From: DASRFA01 sp035651755
GTDB taxonomy: Bacteria > Desulfobacterota > Binatia > UBA12015
NCBI GenBank assembly: GCA_035651755.1
Contig: DASRFA010000038.1
Coordinates: 1 to 43,094, forward strand
DNA: 43,094 nt
Direction: 5' to 3'
In this document: one piece after another, positions 1-7,118 of the stretch
How the letters are laid out: each line of letters begins with the position of its first letter
Numbering within the stretch: position 1 is the stretch's first letter
Made by a program: the position numbers and the translations under genes
The notes under the pieces: model-generated
The model's database searches: none
Seen by the model: only the letters and a program-made list of their open reading frames with translations
What the model was told of the DNA's origin: nothing

Positions 1-78
1 CTTCTTCTCCCCCTTGATCAGAGAGAGCAGCAGCTCCACCTTCCGCTTCGCCGACCAGCGTTGGATCGTCGGTTCCAT
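1..78 (-). CDS. Transposase OrfA, N-terminus only (cut by window edge)
   Basis: Only the first 26 codons lie in the window; the gene runs off the left edge on the minus strand. The peptide begins MEPTIQRWSAKRKVELLLSL, which resembles the start of IS3-type OrfA helix-turn-helix proteins that bind transposon ends. A good ribosome binding site (GGAGGAG, five or so bases before the ATG) supports this start. Just upstream on the same strand is the remnant of an unrelated integrase, so the IS probably landed in an older element. Whether the rest of the element is intact cannot be seen. Confidence 0.55.
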   Translation of the reverse strand, partial: MEPTIQRWSAKRKVELLLSLIKGEKK

Positions 79-111
79 CGTCTCCTCCCACCCAGGACTC
101 GGGCCTTATGC

Positions 112-620
112 CCTGTCCAGTCGAGGAGGGGAACCACCTCATGAACGGGCAACGTGCGCATCTCGCTGAGAAACGCGACGCTCGTGCGTGCGTCGAGCCG
201 CGGATACAGCCGCAGGACACGATAGCGGCTGCAGTCATCGATGGTCGTGTACCGAAACATGCGCCGGCTTCCGACACGAACGAACTCTACGCCCGCCTGA
301 ACGCAATCGCCGGGTCGCTCGCGCTCGAAGAGCTTGAGCTGTCTCGGCCGCCGCTTGCGCATCGCCTTCACCGCGGCAGCTTCGACGCGCGCACGCGCTG
401 GATCGTCGACTGCGCAACGCGCAGCCGATGGACCCCCACGGCCATAGCTTTGTCGGCGTCGAGCAGTGGCTCAACGCCAACCGCGCGTGCCCGAATCGAG
501 CATCGACAGACCGAGGAAGGCGGCTCCATCCCGCCTCCCCCGCGCTGCTGGCATCTTGCCAGCGCAACGCGTTCGCACGGGTGAGTTCCGCGCGTAAAAG
601 CCGCGCGTGATAGTCGCACG
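112..620 (-). pseudogene. IS481-like integrase remnant, frameshifted
   Basis: A minus-strand frame over about 371-112 reads like the start of an rve (DDE) integrase core: KLFERERPGD, then VQAGVEFVRV, then YTTIDDCSRYRVLRLYPRLD. In intact relatives the first stretch reads VQVDVKFV; here the first catalytic Asp is Gly. The second Asp region (DNGTEF in relatives) is absent because the reading breaks at about 112-120, where the neighbouring IS begins. Further upstream (about 620-372) another frame contains STIQRVRASKLPR, which may be the remains of the N-terminal helix-turn-helix. No frame is open across the element, so it is a dead relic. The outer boundary is approximate. Confidence 0.55.
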
Positions 621-789
621 CAATATCAACTACTTGACGACCGTCGCAATTCGCACCTAATCGAGTGAGGACGGGACACATTGGCCCCCGTCCGCCGGAG
701 CGCGCATTCACGTAGCGCGCCCCGCAGAAGTGCGAACCGCGTCGTCGAAGTCAGGGAAGGCGCGCCGGCTCGCCGCAATGGGAGTGGTG

Positions 790-2382
790 ATGAATACCTC
801 TGGACCAGCACACGATCAGGGCAGAATGCTCCTTGCTTTTGAAATCCGGCTGCGGCGCGTCGCGAAGCGACCCCGGATCGGCGCTTTCGCCGGCGTCGCG
901 GCGCTTCTCCTCGTGCCGTCGGCGGGATTGGCCCAGTCGCTTGGAGCGGCGCAGACCTTTGCCGTCGTGGGGGGGTCGGCGGCAACCGCCGCCGGAACGG
1001 GAAGCCTCATCGACGGCGACGTCGGGGTCTCGCCGGGGACTTCGATCACCGGCTTCGACGGATCCTCGGCCACGATCGTTCCACCATTTACCGCGCATGC
1101 CAACGACGGCCCGGCGATCGCAGCTCAGAGCTCGGTCGGTTCTTTGTATACGGTCCTGTCCGGTTCCGGGCCGTGTGGCGCACTGGCCGCGCAACTCGAT
1201 GGGGTCGAGGTTGGACCAGGCATCTATTGCTTCACGTCCACGGCCGACCTGGCGGCGACCGGAAATCTCACTCTCAACGGTGCCGGGATCTACATCTTCC
1301 AAGTGGGGAGCTCGCTCACTGCCAACGTGCTCTCGACCGTCACGCTGCTCAACGGCGCCGACCCGTGTAACGTTTTCTGGCAGGTCACCAGCGCGGCGAC
1401 TCTCAACGGCGTAAACTTCGTCGGGAACGTCGTCGCTCAAGCGGGCGTGACGGTGGGGTCCGGCGCGAGCCTTTTCGGTCGCGCACTGACCACGACGGCC
1501 GGAGCAGTGACCATCGCCGGCAGCAATACGATCGGGGGGTGCAGCGTGGTCGCGACGCCGACGATCACGCCAGCGGCCACACCAACGCCGGCGTCGACGG
1601 CCGGGCCCACCGCAGTCCCGACTCCATCTCCGACGCCGTCGGCAGAGCCCACACCGACGTCCACGGCTGGGCCCACGCCGACGCCGATACCTGCACCGAC
1701 AGAGACGCCCGCTCCGACGGCGACGCCAGCTCCTACGGCGACACCGACGCCAGCTCCTACCCCGACACCTGCGCTCACACCGACGCCGACGGCGCCAGCC
1801 ACAACAGCGACACCGGCGCCGACAGCCACACCTGCCACAACAGCGACGCCCGCGCCGCCAGCAACTCCCACCCCTACGGCGACGCCCAAGCCCACGGTGA
1901 TACCCGCGCCGACGGCGATCGCCACCGGGCAGGCGGTCTGCCATCACCTGTGCTCCGACCTCCTCAGGTTTGGAGGAGAGGGCCAAAGCATCGATAGGCT
2001 TCTAGTGCGGACCGCATTTGCACCGGGCACCGTGCTCGACCCGCTCAACGAGGCGTTCACGATTCGCCTGAGCAACGCCAGCGGTCTCATCTACTCCGCT
2101 TCGCTGCTGCCGGGCGATCTCAAACGAACCGGCTCGTTCCACAGGTTCAAAGATGCCGGAGCGAAGCGAGGTCAGGGAATTCGCGGCGGGCTCGGCCTGG
2201 TCGAGCTTCGCGATCTCCCGAAGGTCCAGGGGGGAGTGCGCGTCACGGTATGGGCCTACGGAGACCTGACGACGGCCACGGTCGAGGAGATGACGGTCGA
2301 GATCACGGCAGGTGATGACGCGATTGCGACGACCGCAGTCTGGATTCAGCGAAGATACGGCTGGCAAAATCCGCACCGGTAG
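790..2382 (+). CDS. Secreted DUF3494 ice-binding-like protein with Thr/Pro linker and LLPGD C-terminal domain
   Basis: The ATG at 790 is preferred because GGAG lies five bases upstream; in-frame GTG 730 and ATGs 778 and 826 are alternatives. An N-terminal signal peptide (hydrophobic stretch, cleavage near AGLA-Q at residue 48) predicts export. Residues about 50-255 match the DUF3494 ice-binding-like beta-solenoid: LGAAQTFAVVGG, a GDVGVSPGTSITGF segment, GIYIFQVGSSLT, VFWQV and FVGNVVAQAGVTVGSGA. A Thr/Pro/Ala-rich linker (about 255-380) joins it to a C-terminal domain (about 381-530) starting VCHHLC and containing LLPGDLK, RFKD and YGDLTTAT. That domain recurs in the gene at 42410-43094. DUF3494 proteins include true ice-binding proteins and general surface adhesins; ice binding is not shown here. 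Confidence 0.85.
   Translation: MNTSGPAHDQGRMLLAFEIRLRRVAKRPRIGAFAGVAALLLVPSAGLAQSLGAAQTFAVVGGSAATAAGTGSLIDGDVGVSPGTSITGFDGSSATIVPPFTAHANDGPAIAAQSSVGSLYTVLSGSGPCGALAAQLDGVEVGPGIYCFTSTADLAATGNLTLNGAGIYIFQVGSSLTANVLSTVTLLNGADPCNVFWQVTSAATLNGVNFVGNVVAQAGVTVGSGASLFGRALTTTAGAVTIAGSNTIGGCSVVATPTITPAATPTPASTAGPTAVPTPSPTPSAEPTPTSTAGPTPTPIPAPTETPAPTATPAPTATPTPAPTPTPALTPTPTAPATTATPAPTATPATTATPAPPATPTPTATPKPTVIPAPTAIATGQAVCHHLCSDLLRFGGEGQSIDRLLVRTAFAPGTVLDPLNEAFTIRLSNASGLIYSASLLPGDLKRTGSFHRFKDAGAKRGQGIRGGLGLVELRDLPKVQGGVRVTVWAYGDLTTATVEEMTVEITAGDDAIATTAVWIQRRYGWQNPHR
1551..1926 (+). repeat. Low-complexity Thr-Pro-Ala linker repeat
   Basis: About 125 codons of irregular ACG-CCG / GCN-CCG repeats encode TPTPAPTATP-type sequence between the two folded domains of the DUF3494 protein. 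It has the composition of an extended, possibly glycosylated, extracellular linker. Copy number in such tracts often varies and can be misassembled. Confidence 0.85.
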
Positions 2383-2413
2383 CGAGGAGCGCGTGGGCTG
2401 AGCATCCAGCCCG

Positions 2414-2448
2414 ATCCACGGGGCCTAGCTGTGCTAGGCCCCGCGGAT
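2414..2448 (+). terminator. Strong hairpin after the DUF3494 gene
   Basis: A 10-base arm (CGGGGCCTAG, 2419-2428) is perfectly complementary to 2434-2443 around a CTGTG loop. After one A/C mismatch, four further pairs (ATCC with GGAT) extend the stem. It begins 31 bases after the stop codon at 2382, so it probably ends that transcript. No U-tract follows, which is common for hairpins in GC-rich genomes. Confidence 0.6.
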
Positions 2449-2487
2449 CTGACGAAGCACGAACGTACCCAAACTCCAGCGGCCGGA

Positions 2488-2925
2488 TCATGCGCGGGAG
2501 TAGAGCGAGCGACTCTTGGACGAGTCTCGGTCCGTGAAGACGAAGGCGCCGTTGCGCCGCACCGCTTCGAAGCGGCCCGCCGTCGTAGACGTAGACCGTC
2601 GTCGCGCCGCCGATCGTCTCCGTCTTCTGCGTGATCCGGCCGACGGCGTCGCGCGAGTCATACGACACGGCGAGCAGCGGTGACCGCCCGCGAACGAGGC
2701 CGTGTAGCGCGCGAGCTCGCCGAACGAGTTGTAGGACCGCGTGTCGGTCGCCTGGCCGAGCGCGGATCGTCCCACTCGGATCGACGCGGCGGATGCGCTG
2801 GTTGCTCGTGGGGTCCGCGGTCGCCGCTGAATCCGAAATTCGCGACCCGCCGGATGACGTCCGCGCGGTCCACGAGGTACACAAAGTCGATCATGAATAG
2901 GTCGAACTCGCCGTTTGGCTTGACG
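2488..2925 (-). pseudogene. RHS/YD-repeat protein fragment, multiple frameshifts
   Basis: Pieces of RHS (YD) repeats lie in order along the minus strand but in different frames. They are MIDFVYLVDRADVIRRVAN, then RIRRVDPSGTI, then TRSYNSFGELARYTASFAGG, then VSYDSRDAVGRITQKTE with TTVYVYD, then AGRFEAVRRNGAFVFTDRD, then a stop at 2488. Intact proteins have continuous GRI/YDY-type repeats, so at least four frameshifts are needed to join these. RHS proteins are large secreted or cell-surface shells, often carrying toxins. Only about 140 residues remain here, with neither end, so it is a relic. Confidence 0.7.
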
Positions 2926-2934
2926 CCGAGCGAT

Positions 2935-3428
2935 TCCGGAAGGTCGAGCGGCAACGACGTCGCCGGCGGCCCGTCAACGTGGTCGGCCCGTTCATGATGA
3001 AGGGCTCCCGGCCGCAGATGGACGTCAGCGGCAACGGCGGCAGCGGGCGCGTGAACGTGGTCGCGGGCTCCATCGTCGACCTCCTGACGGGCATCGTGGC
3101 GGCCGACGGCGGAAGCGGAAAGCACTGCGGCCCCTCCGACTGCATCGATCTCGAGGCGACCAGTGGGCCTGTGAACATCGCAAATACGATCCGGGCAAGC
3201 ACACCGGGCGGCGAGTGCGAGGCCGGCTACATCTGGGCACGGCTGCGACGATCAATGGACGGAGCAAATCTCGCTCGTCGGAACCGCGCGTCTGACGGCC
3301 GTCCCCGATACCCGCGATTCGTGCATGCGGTACGACAGGATCGATGAGCCGCCGGTCGTCGCGAGCGGAGCGGTCGTGAACCCGCCGTTCGACGTCTTCG
3401 ACGCCGAGCCGCCATACTGGGTGTGCCC
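2935..3428 (+). pseudogene. Gly-rich secreted beta-protein C-terminal fragment, frameshifted
   Basis: Three plus-strand pieces in successive frames read like one protein. The first, from about 2960, contains GPFMMKGSRPQMDVSGNG, VNVVAGSIVDLLTGIVAADG and CGPSDCIDLEATSGPVNIAN, up to GGECEAGYIW. A short piece reads TAATINGRS. The third reads RLTAVPDTRDSCMRYDRIDE followed by PPVVASGAVVNPPFDVF and ends near WVCP. Alternating short beta segments and paired Cys suggest a passenger-like extracellular protein. At least two indels and the missing start and stop make it a relic. I do not recognise the family. It abuts the DUF488 gene tail to tail. Confidence 0.5.
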
Positions 3429-3862
3429 CCTAGCGTCGGCCGCCCTCCCGCTCCGCCGTCGATCTTGGCTTCGATCTGGTCGCGCAGCAGCGCGCGGTGG
3501 CAGGCCGCCTCGTCGACGCACGCCTTCGAGCAGAGGAGCGTGATGGTCTCGCCGGCGGCGACCCGGTCGGCGAGCGCTCGCAGCAGCGACCGCGCGGGCT
3601 CGCGCGCGATCTCCGCGAGGTAGCGCCGGCGGTACTCGGCCCACGAGATCGGCTCCTGACCCTTCCCCCAGAAGGCGGCGTGGAGGTCGGCGCTCGGGCC
3701 GAGGTCGCGCTGCCACTCGTCCCAGGTCTCGTCCTTCTTCGGGAGCGCTCGCGGGCGATAGCGGCAGACGAGGATGCGCGTGCCGTCGCCGCGCATCTCG
3801 GGATCGTTCCAGCGCCGCGTGCGGATCTCGCCGCGGCCGCGTCCGCGCGCCTTCGCGGTCAC
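3227..3862 (-). CDS. DUF488 family protein with abnormal C-terminal extension
   Basis: Residues about 15-140 match DUF488: GDGTRILVCRYRPRALPKKD, then WDEWQRDLGPSADLHAAFWG, a YRRRYLAEI segment and ITLLCSKACVDEAACHRALL. Family members are small proteins of unknown function, usually about 120-150 residues. Here the homology ends near residue 140 (EAKIDGGAGG). The last 70 or so residues are an Arg-rich run that is the antisense of the neighbouring relic, so the native stop appears lost at a junction near 3430. It starts with GTG seven bases after the stop of the AhpD-like gene and probably shares its transcript. The core may still fold. Confidence 0.7.
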   Translation of the reverse strand: MTAKARGRGRGEIRTRRWNDPEMRGDGTRILVCRYRPRALPKKDETWDEWQRDLGPSADLHAAFWGKGQEPISWAEYRRRYLAEIAREPARSLLRALADRVAAGETITLLCSKACVDEAACHRALLRDQIEAKIDGGAGGRPTLGGTPSMAARRRRRRTAGSRPLRSRRPAAHRSCRTACTNRGYRGRPSDARFRRARFAPSIDRRSRAQM

Positions 3863-3869
3863 GCGCGGC

Positions 3870-4979
3870 TCAGCGGACGCCCGGCGTGTTCGCGGCCGAC
3901 GCGAACCGCTCGAGCCCGAGCCCGGGCCGAATGTCGGCGCTCATCGCGAGCAGCATGTCGTCGAGCGGGATGCCGGTCGCGTCCGCGACGCGATCGACGA
4001 CGTTGAAGGCCGCGACGACCGCCGCCGCGTCGACGAACTCTTCCGGCGACAGGACCGCGCGGAGCGCGGCGCGCTCGCGGTCGAGCGTCGTGTCATCGTC
4101 GGCCATGACCGCTTCCGTGAACGACAGCAGGCGATCGCCGTGGCGGACACCGGCGTCGGACGCGACACCGCCGTTCACGGCGGACAGGTCGACCGTTGCT
4201 CCGCTCACCTGGCTGCTCGCACGGAGCAGCGCGGCGTGCGCCGTCGTTCAGTAGAAGCACTGGTTCAGCGCGGAGACCCGCGCGGCGACCAGCTCGGTCT
4301 GCATGCGGTCGAGCGCGCGGTGCGCGCTCGGGTCGGGGATGCTCGCGACCGGCACGTAGTGCGCACCGAGCGCCCGCCAGAGCGCGCGCTGCTCGTCTGG
4401 AACGAGGCTCAGCGCCCGGATGACGTTCGGGACGAAGGGCGCGCCGCCGTACAGACCGGCCTCGGGGCCGCTCGCGTCCTCGGGCGCGATCGTCGCGACC
4501 CAGGCCGCTCCCGGCTTCGCGGTCTCCGGAACGCGGCGCGACGGCTCGCCGGGCAGCGCCGGCGGCAGCTCCGGGGGCGGCGCGCCGATCGCGCGCGCGA
4601 AGAACTCGAGGCCGGTCGCGAGCGTCGCGACCGCGATCAGCTCGACGTACCGCGGCTCGCTCAGAACGTCCGGGACGACCGACTCGTACCAGGCGCGCGA
4701 CAGGCGCGCGGGATCGCTCCGGACGCGGTGCACGACGTCGGCGACGGCCGCGGGAAGGTCGCCGGTCGCGCCGTGCTCGCCCGCGACCGCGCTCGGCGAC
4801 AGCGCTTGCTTCCGCGATCGGCAGAGCGCGCAGCTTCCGGCGCGCCACACCTCCCGCGCCATCGCATGCCGCTCGGCGCCCGTCCACCACGTGCCGGGAG
4901 AGCGCAGGTGCTCGAGGAGCGCGTCCTGCGCGTCCCGCAGGTCGTCCCGCACCGGCAGTCCCGCGTAGCGATCCGCCAC
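3870..4979 (-). CDS. Two-domain AhpD/CMD-like peroxidase-related protein, probable selenoprotein (CxxU)
   Basis: Two open stretches (4979-4251 and 4247-3870) lie in one frame, separated by a single TGA at 4250-4248. The protein reads NQCFY-TGA-TTAHAALL at that point. AhpD and carboxymuconolactone-decarboxylase folds carry CxxCxxxH there, so the TGA replaces the second redox Cys and would give C241-F-Y-U244 with H248. A SECIS-like hairpin begins 11 bases after the TGA. Homology continues smoothly past it (RHGDRLLSFTEAVMADDD, then VAAFNVVDRVADATGIPL), giving 369 residues. The N-terminal half has a further CxxC (CALC). Families named peroxidase-related (seleno)proteins contain both Cys and Sec forms. 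The likely role is thiol-dependent peroxide reduction. It starts with GTG at 4979. A nonsense mutation is the alternative, but its exact position argues against that. Confidence 0.8.
4206..4236 (-). promoter_or_regulatory. SECIS-like stem-loop downstream of the in-frame UGA
   Basis: On the mRNA, 11 bases after the UGA, CGCC pairs with GGUG (one G-U). A 2x2 internal loop follows, then a perfect 7-base stem (GCUGCUC with GAGCAGC) closed by the five-base loop CGUGC. Bacterial SECIS elements sit inside the coding region just 3' of the UGA and have a short apical loop with a G among its first bases, as here (second base). The apical loop starts 24 bases after the UGA. Function would need SelB and tRNA-Sec elsewhere in the genome. 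Confidence 0.65.
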
Positions 4980-5006
4980 GCTTCAGGGATAGAGCACCGT
5001 CCGCCC

Positions 5007-5222
5007 TCACGAAAGGGGATGCGGCGCCCGGCGAGCGGCCCGGCGCGCGAGCGCCAGCATCGCGCCGCCGAATACCAGCAAGGCGGCTCCCCACCAGGCG
5101 TTGACGTCGATGCCGAGGGACCGCCGGTAGAGCTCGGCGTCGGTCGCGAGCCCGTACGCGAGCAGGATGCCGCCGACGATCGCGAAGAGGAGCCCGATCG
5201 GGATGCGGATTTCGAGGCCCAT
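5007..5222 (-). CDS. Small two-helix membrane protein next to the symporter
   Basis: A 71-residue protein beginning MGLEIRIPIGLLFAIVGGIL has two hydrophobic segments (about residues 7-25 and 43-59) separated by a short polar loop (TDAELYRRSLGIDVN) and ends in a basic tail. Its ATG lies five bases after the stop of the symporter reading frame, so the two were probably co-translated. Small membrane proteins often follow sodium:solute symporter genes and may be accessory subunits. I do not know a named function. The symporter partner is broken, so this gene may be orphaned. Confidence 0.6.
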   Translation of the reverse strand: MGLEIRIPIGLLFAIVGGILLAYGLATDAELYRRSLGIDVNAWWGAALLVFGGAMLALARRAARRAPHPLS

Positions 5223-5227
5223 CGCGC

Positions 5228-6491
5228 TCACCAGAAGACGACGTTCAGCAGCACCGCGAGCGCGAGCACCGCGACCGCGAGGCGCGGCGGGTTCTCGTAC
5301 CAGGCCGCGTGCTGCGACCGCGGTCGCGGGGTGAGCGAGTAGACGAGGCCCCGGAGCTCGTCGTCGGAGCGCTGCGGTCGGGTCGCGACGTTCCCCGCCA
5401 TGCCCGACATGAACGACGCGAGGAGCGCCGTCAGGCCGAGGCCGAGCATGCCGGGCGGGAAGTAGTGCGTCAGCATGAGCGGGATCGTGAGGTCGTAGTC
5501 GAAGGTGCCGTCGGGCTTCCGCGGGAGCGCGAAGCCGGTCGCGCCGGCGCGCTCGGTGAGCGCGATCGCCACCATGCCGGGCACGATCACGAGCGCCGGG
5601 AAGAGCATCTTCGGAAACGCCGCGATGAGCGGCGTGCGGCGCGCGGCGGACATCGAGTCGGCCGCCATCGCGCGTTGCACGACGAGGAAGTCCGTGCACC
5701 AGTAGCCGAACGACAGCACGAAGCCGAGGCCGGCGACCATCGTGAACGCGTCGACCCCCATCGGGTTGTCGGCCGCCGAGGAGAGGCCCCGACCACGCGT
5801 GCGTCCACGCGTGCGGCGGGTATCCGCGCGCGGTCGCGACCGACGTCAGGCGATCGACGAGGCCGCTGCACCCGCCCGCGTCGCGGAGCCCGAGGAAGCC
5901 GAGCGGCGCGAAGCCGGCGACGATCAGGAAGAACTGAAGCACCTCGTTGTAGATCGCCGACGTCAAGCCGCCGAGCGTCACGTACGCGAGCACGACCGCC
6001 GCCGAGAAGACGACGCTCGTGTCGAAGTCCCAGCCGAGCAGCGTCTCGAGGAGACGGCCCATCGCGTACATCGAGATGCCCGACGAGAAGACCGTCATGA
6101 CCGCGAACGTCAGGGCATTGAAGGCGCGCGTCTTCTCGTCGAAGCGCAGGCGCAGGTACTCCGGAACCGAGCGCGCGCGCGAGCCGTAGTAGAACGGCAT
6201 CATGAACACGCCGACGAAGACCATCGCCGGCACCGCGCCCAGCCAGTAGAAGTGGCTGGTCGCGATCCCGTACTTCGCGCCCGAGGCGGCCATCCCGATG
6301 ACCTCATGGGCGCCCAGGTTCGCCGACAGGAACGCGAGCCCGGTGACCCAGGCGGGAAGCGCTCGTCCGGACAGGAAGAAATCCGTGCTCGTCCGCATCG
6401 AGCGCCGGAGGACCCAGCCGATCCCCAGGACGAAGGCGAAGTAGACCGCCAGGATCAGGAAATCGATGGCGATCGGCTGTGCGGGATGCAT
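5228..6491 (-). pseudogene. Sodium:solute symporter (SSS family), frameshifted and internally deleted
   Basis: The N-terminal part (6491 to about 5795) reads as an SSS/SGLT transporter: YFAFVLGIGWVLRRSMRTST, then DFFLSGRALPAWVTGLAFL, NLGAHEVIGMAASG and GRLLETLLGWDF. It then shifts frame by one base near 5795 (HAWSG to LSSAADNPMGVDAFTM). The downstream part continues with SFGYWCTDFLVVQRAMAAD and GLGLTALLASFMSGMAGN. A second break follows: MAGNV runs directly into ATRPQRSDDELRGLVYSL, which in relatives is separated by several helices. Roughly 130-150 residues therefore appear missing near 5391. Joined, the parts give only about 420 residues, against 500-600 in the family. A frameshift plus a deletion makes function unlikely. 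Confidence 0.75.
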
Positions 6492-6616
6492 CGAAGGTCG
6501 ATATCTTGGGGGTTTTTCCGGCAGGCCGGCACCCCGTTCTTCGATTTCAGGGACACCTGTACCCTTGAGGCATGAAGCACATCGACATGAATCCCCTGCG
6601 CCGCGGAAGGGGAACG

Positions 6617-7030
6617 ATGGGATGGGCCGCGGCAGTGGTTCTCTTGAGCGCGACGGCGCTCCTCGCCGTATCGTGCGCGCCCCGGCGCGCCACGGTGGTG
6701 GAGTCGCGCACCACGACGGTCCAGCAGCACACGATCCCGCCGCCTCCGACGATGACCGACATCTCGTTCATCGACATGCACCCGGTGCCGACCGGAGACC
6801 CTGCGCAGGAGCGGGTCGTCGGGACGATCGTCAACCACGGCGACCGCGCCGTGACCCGGCTCTCGATCCGCGTCGAAGGCCTGGACGACAGCGGTCGCGT
6901 GGTGACCAGCGTCACGACCCCGCCGCTGGATCAGACGATCGATCCGCTCGGCGGCCGGGCGCAGTTCGAGGCGATGCTGCCGCGGACCTCGACGGTGACG
7001 ACGTACCACGCGGTCGCGATCGCGCGGTAG
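6617..7030 (+). CDS. Small lipoprotein with an FxLYD-like beta domain
   Basis: The ATG at 6617 follows GGAAGGGG and gives a clean 19-residue signal ending in the lipobox LAVSC; ATG 6572 is a longer alternative. After lipidation the protein has a short Thr-rich spacer (TTTVQQHTIPPPP). It is followed by an Ig-like beta domain with RVVGTIVNHGDRAVTRLSIR and GLDDSGRVVTSV, the pattern of FxLYD or DUF3426-type domains, which are extracytoplasmic and of unknown detailed role. It is transcribed divergently from the broken symporter. The product is predicted to sit on the outer or inner membrane facing the periplasm. Confidence 0.7.
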   Translation: MGWAAAVVLLSATALLAVSCAPRRATVVESRTTTVQQHTIPPPPTMTDISFIDMHPVPTGDPAQERVVGTIVNHGDRAVTRLSIRVEGLDDSGRVVTSVTTPPLDQTIDPLGGRAQFEAMLPRTSTVTTYHAVAIAR

Positions 7031-7118
7031 CGGCTCGATTTGGGCGGGGTGCAAGCTCGCGCGATTGCCACGGAAGGTGATCGCGCGAGGGCGGCGGCCG
7101 CGCGCCAGGGCGCGCGCT

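Noticed and set aside
1551..1926. Regular ACG/CCG triplet pattern as a possible CRISPR or tandem repeat array
   Set aside because: The units are irregular triplets encoding Thr/Pro/Ala inside one open frame; there are no spacers or palindromic repeats.
4248..4250. Treating the TGA in the AhpD-like gene as a plain nonsense mutation or as two separate genes
   Set aside because: The codon falls exactly on a redox Cys position, homology continues in the same frame, and a SECIS-like hairpin follows. The nonsense reading cannot be excluded without the genome's sel genes.
3774..5342. A 522-codon plus-strand frame across the AhpD-like selenoprotein
   Set aside because: Arg-rich antisense translation without recognisable domains; the minus strand shows family motifs on both sides of the TGA.
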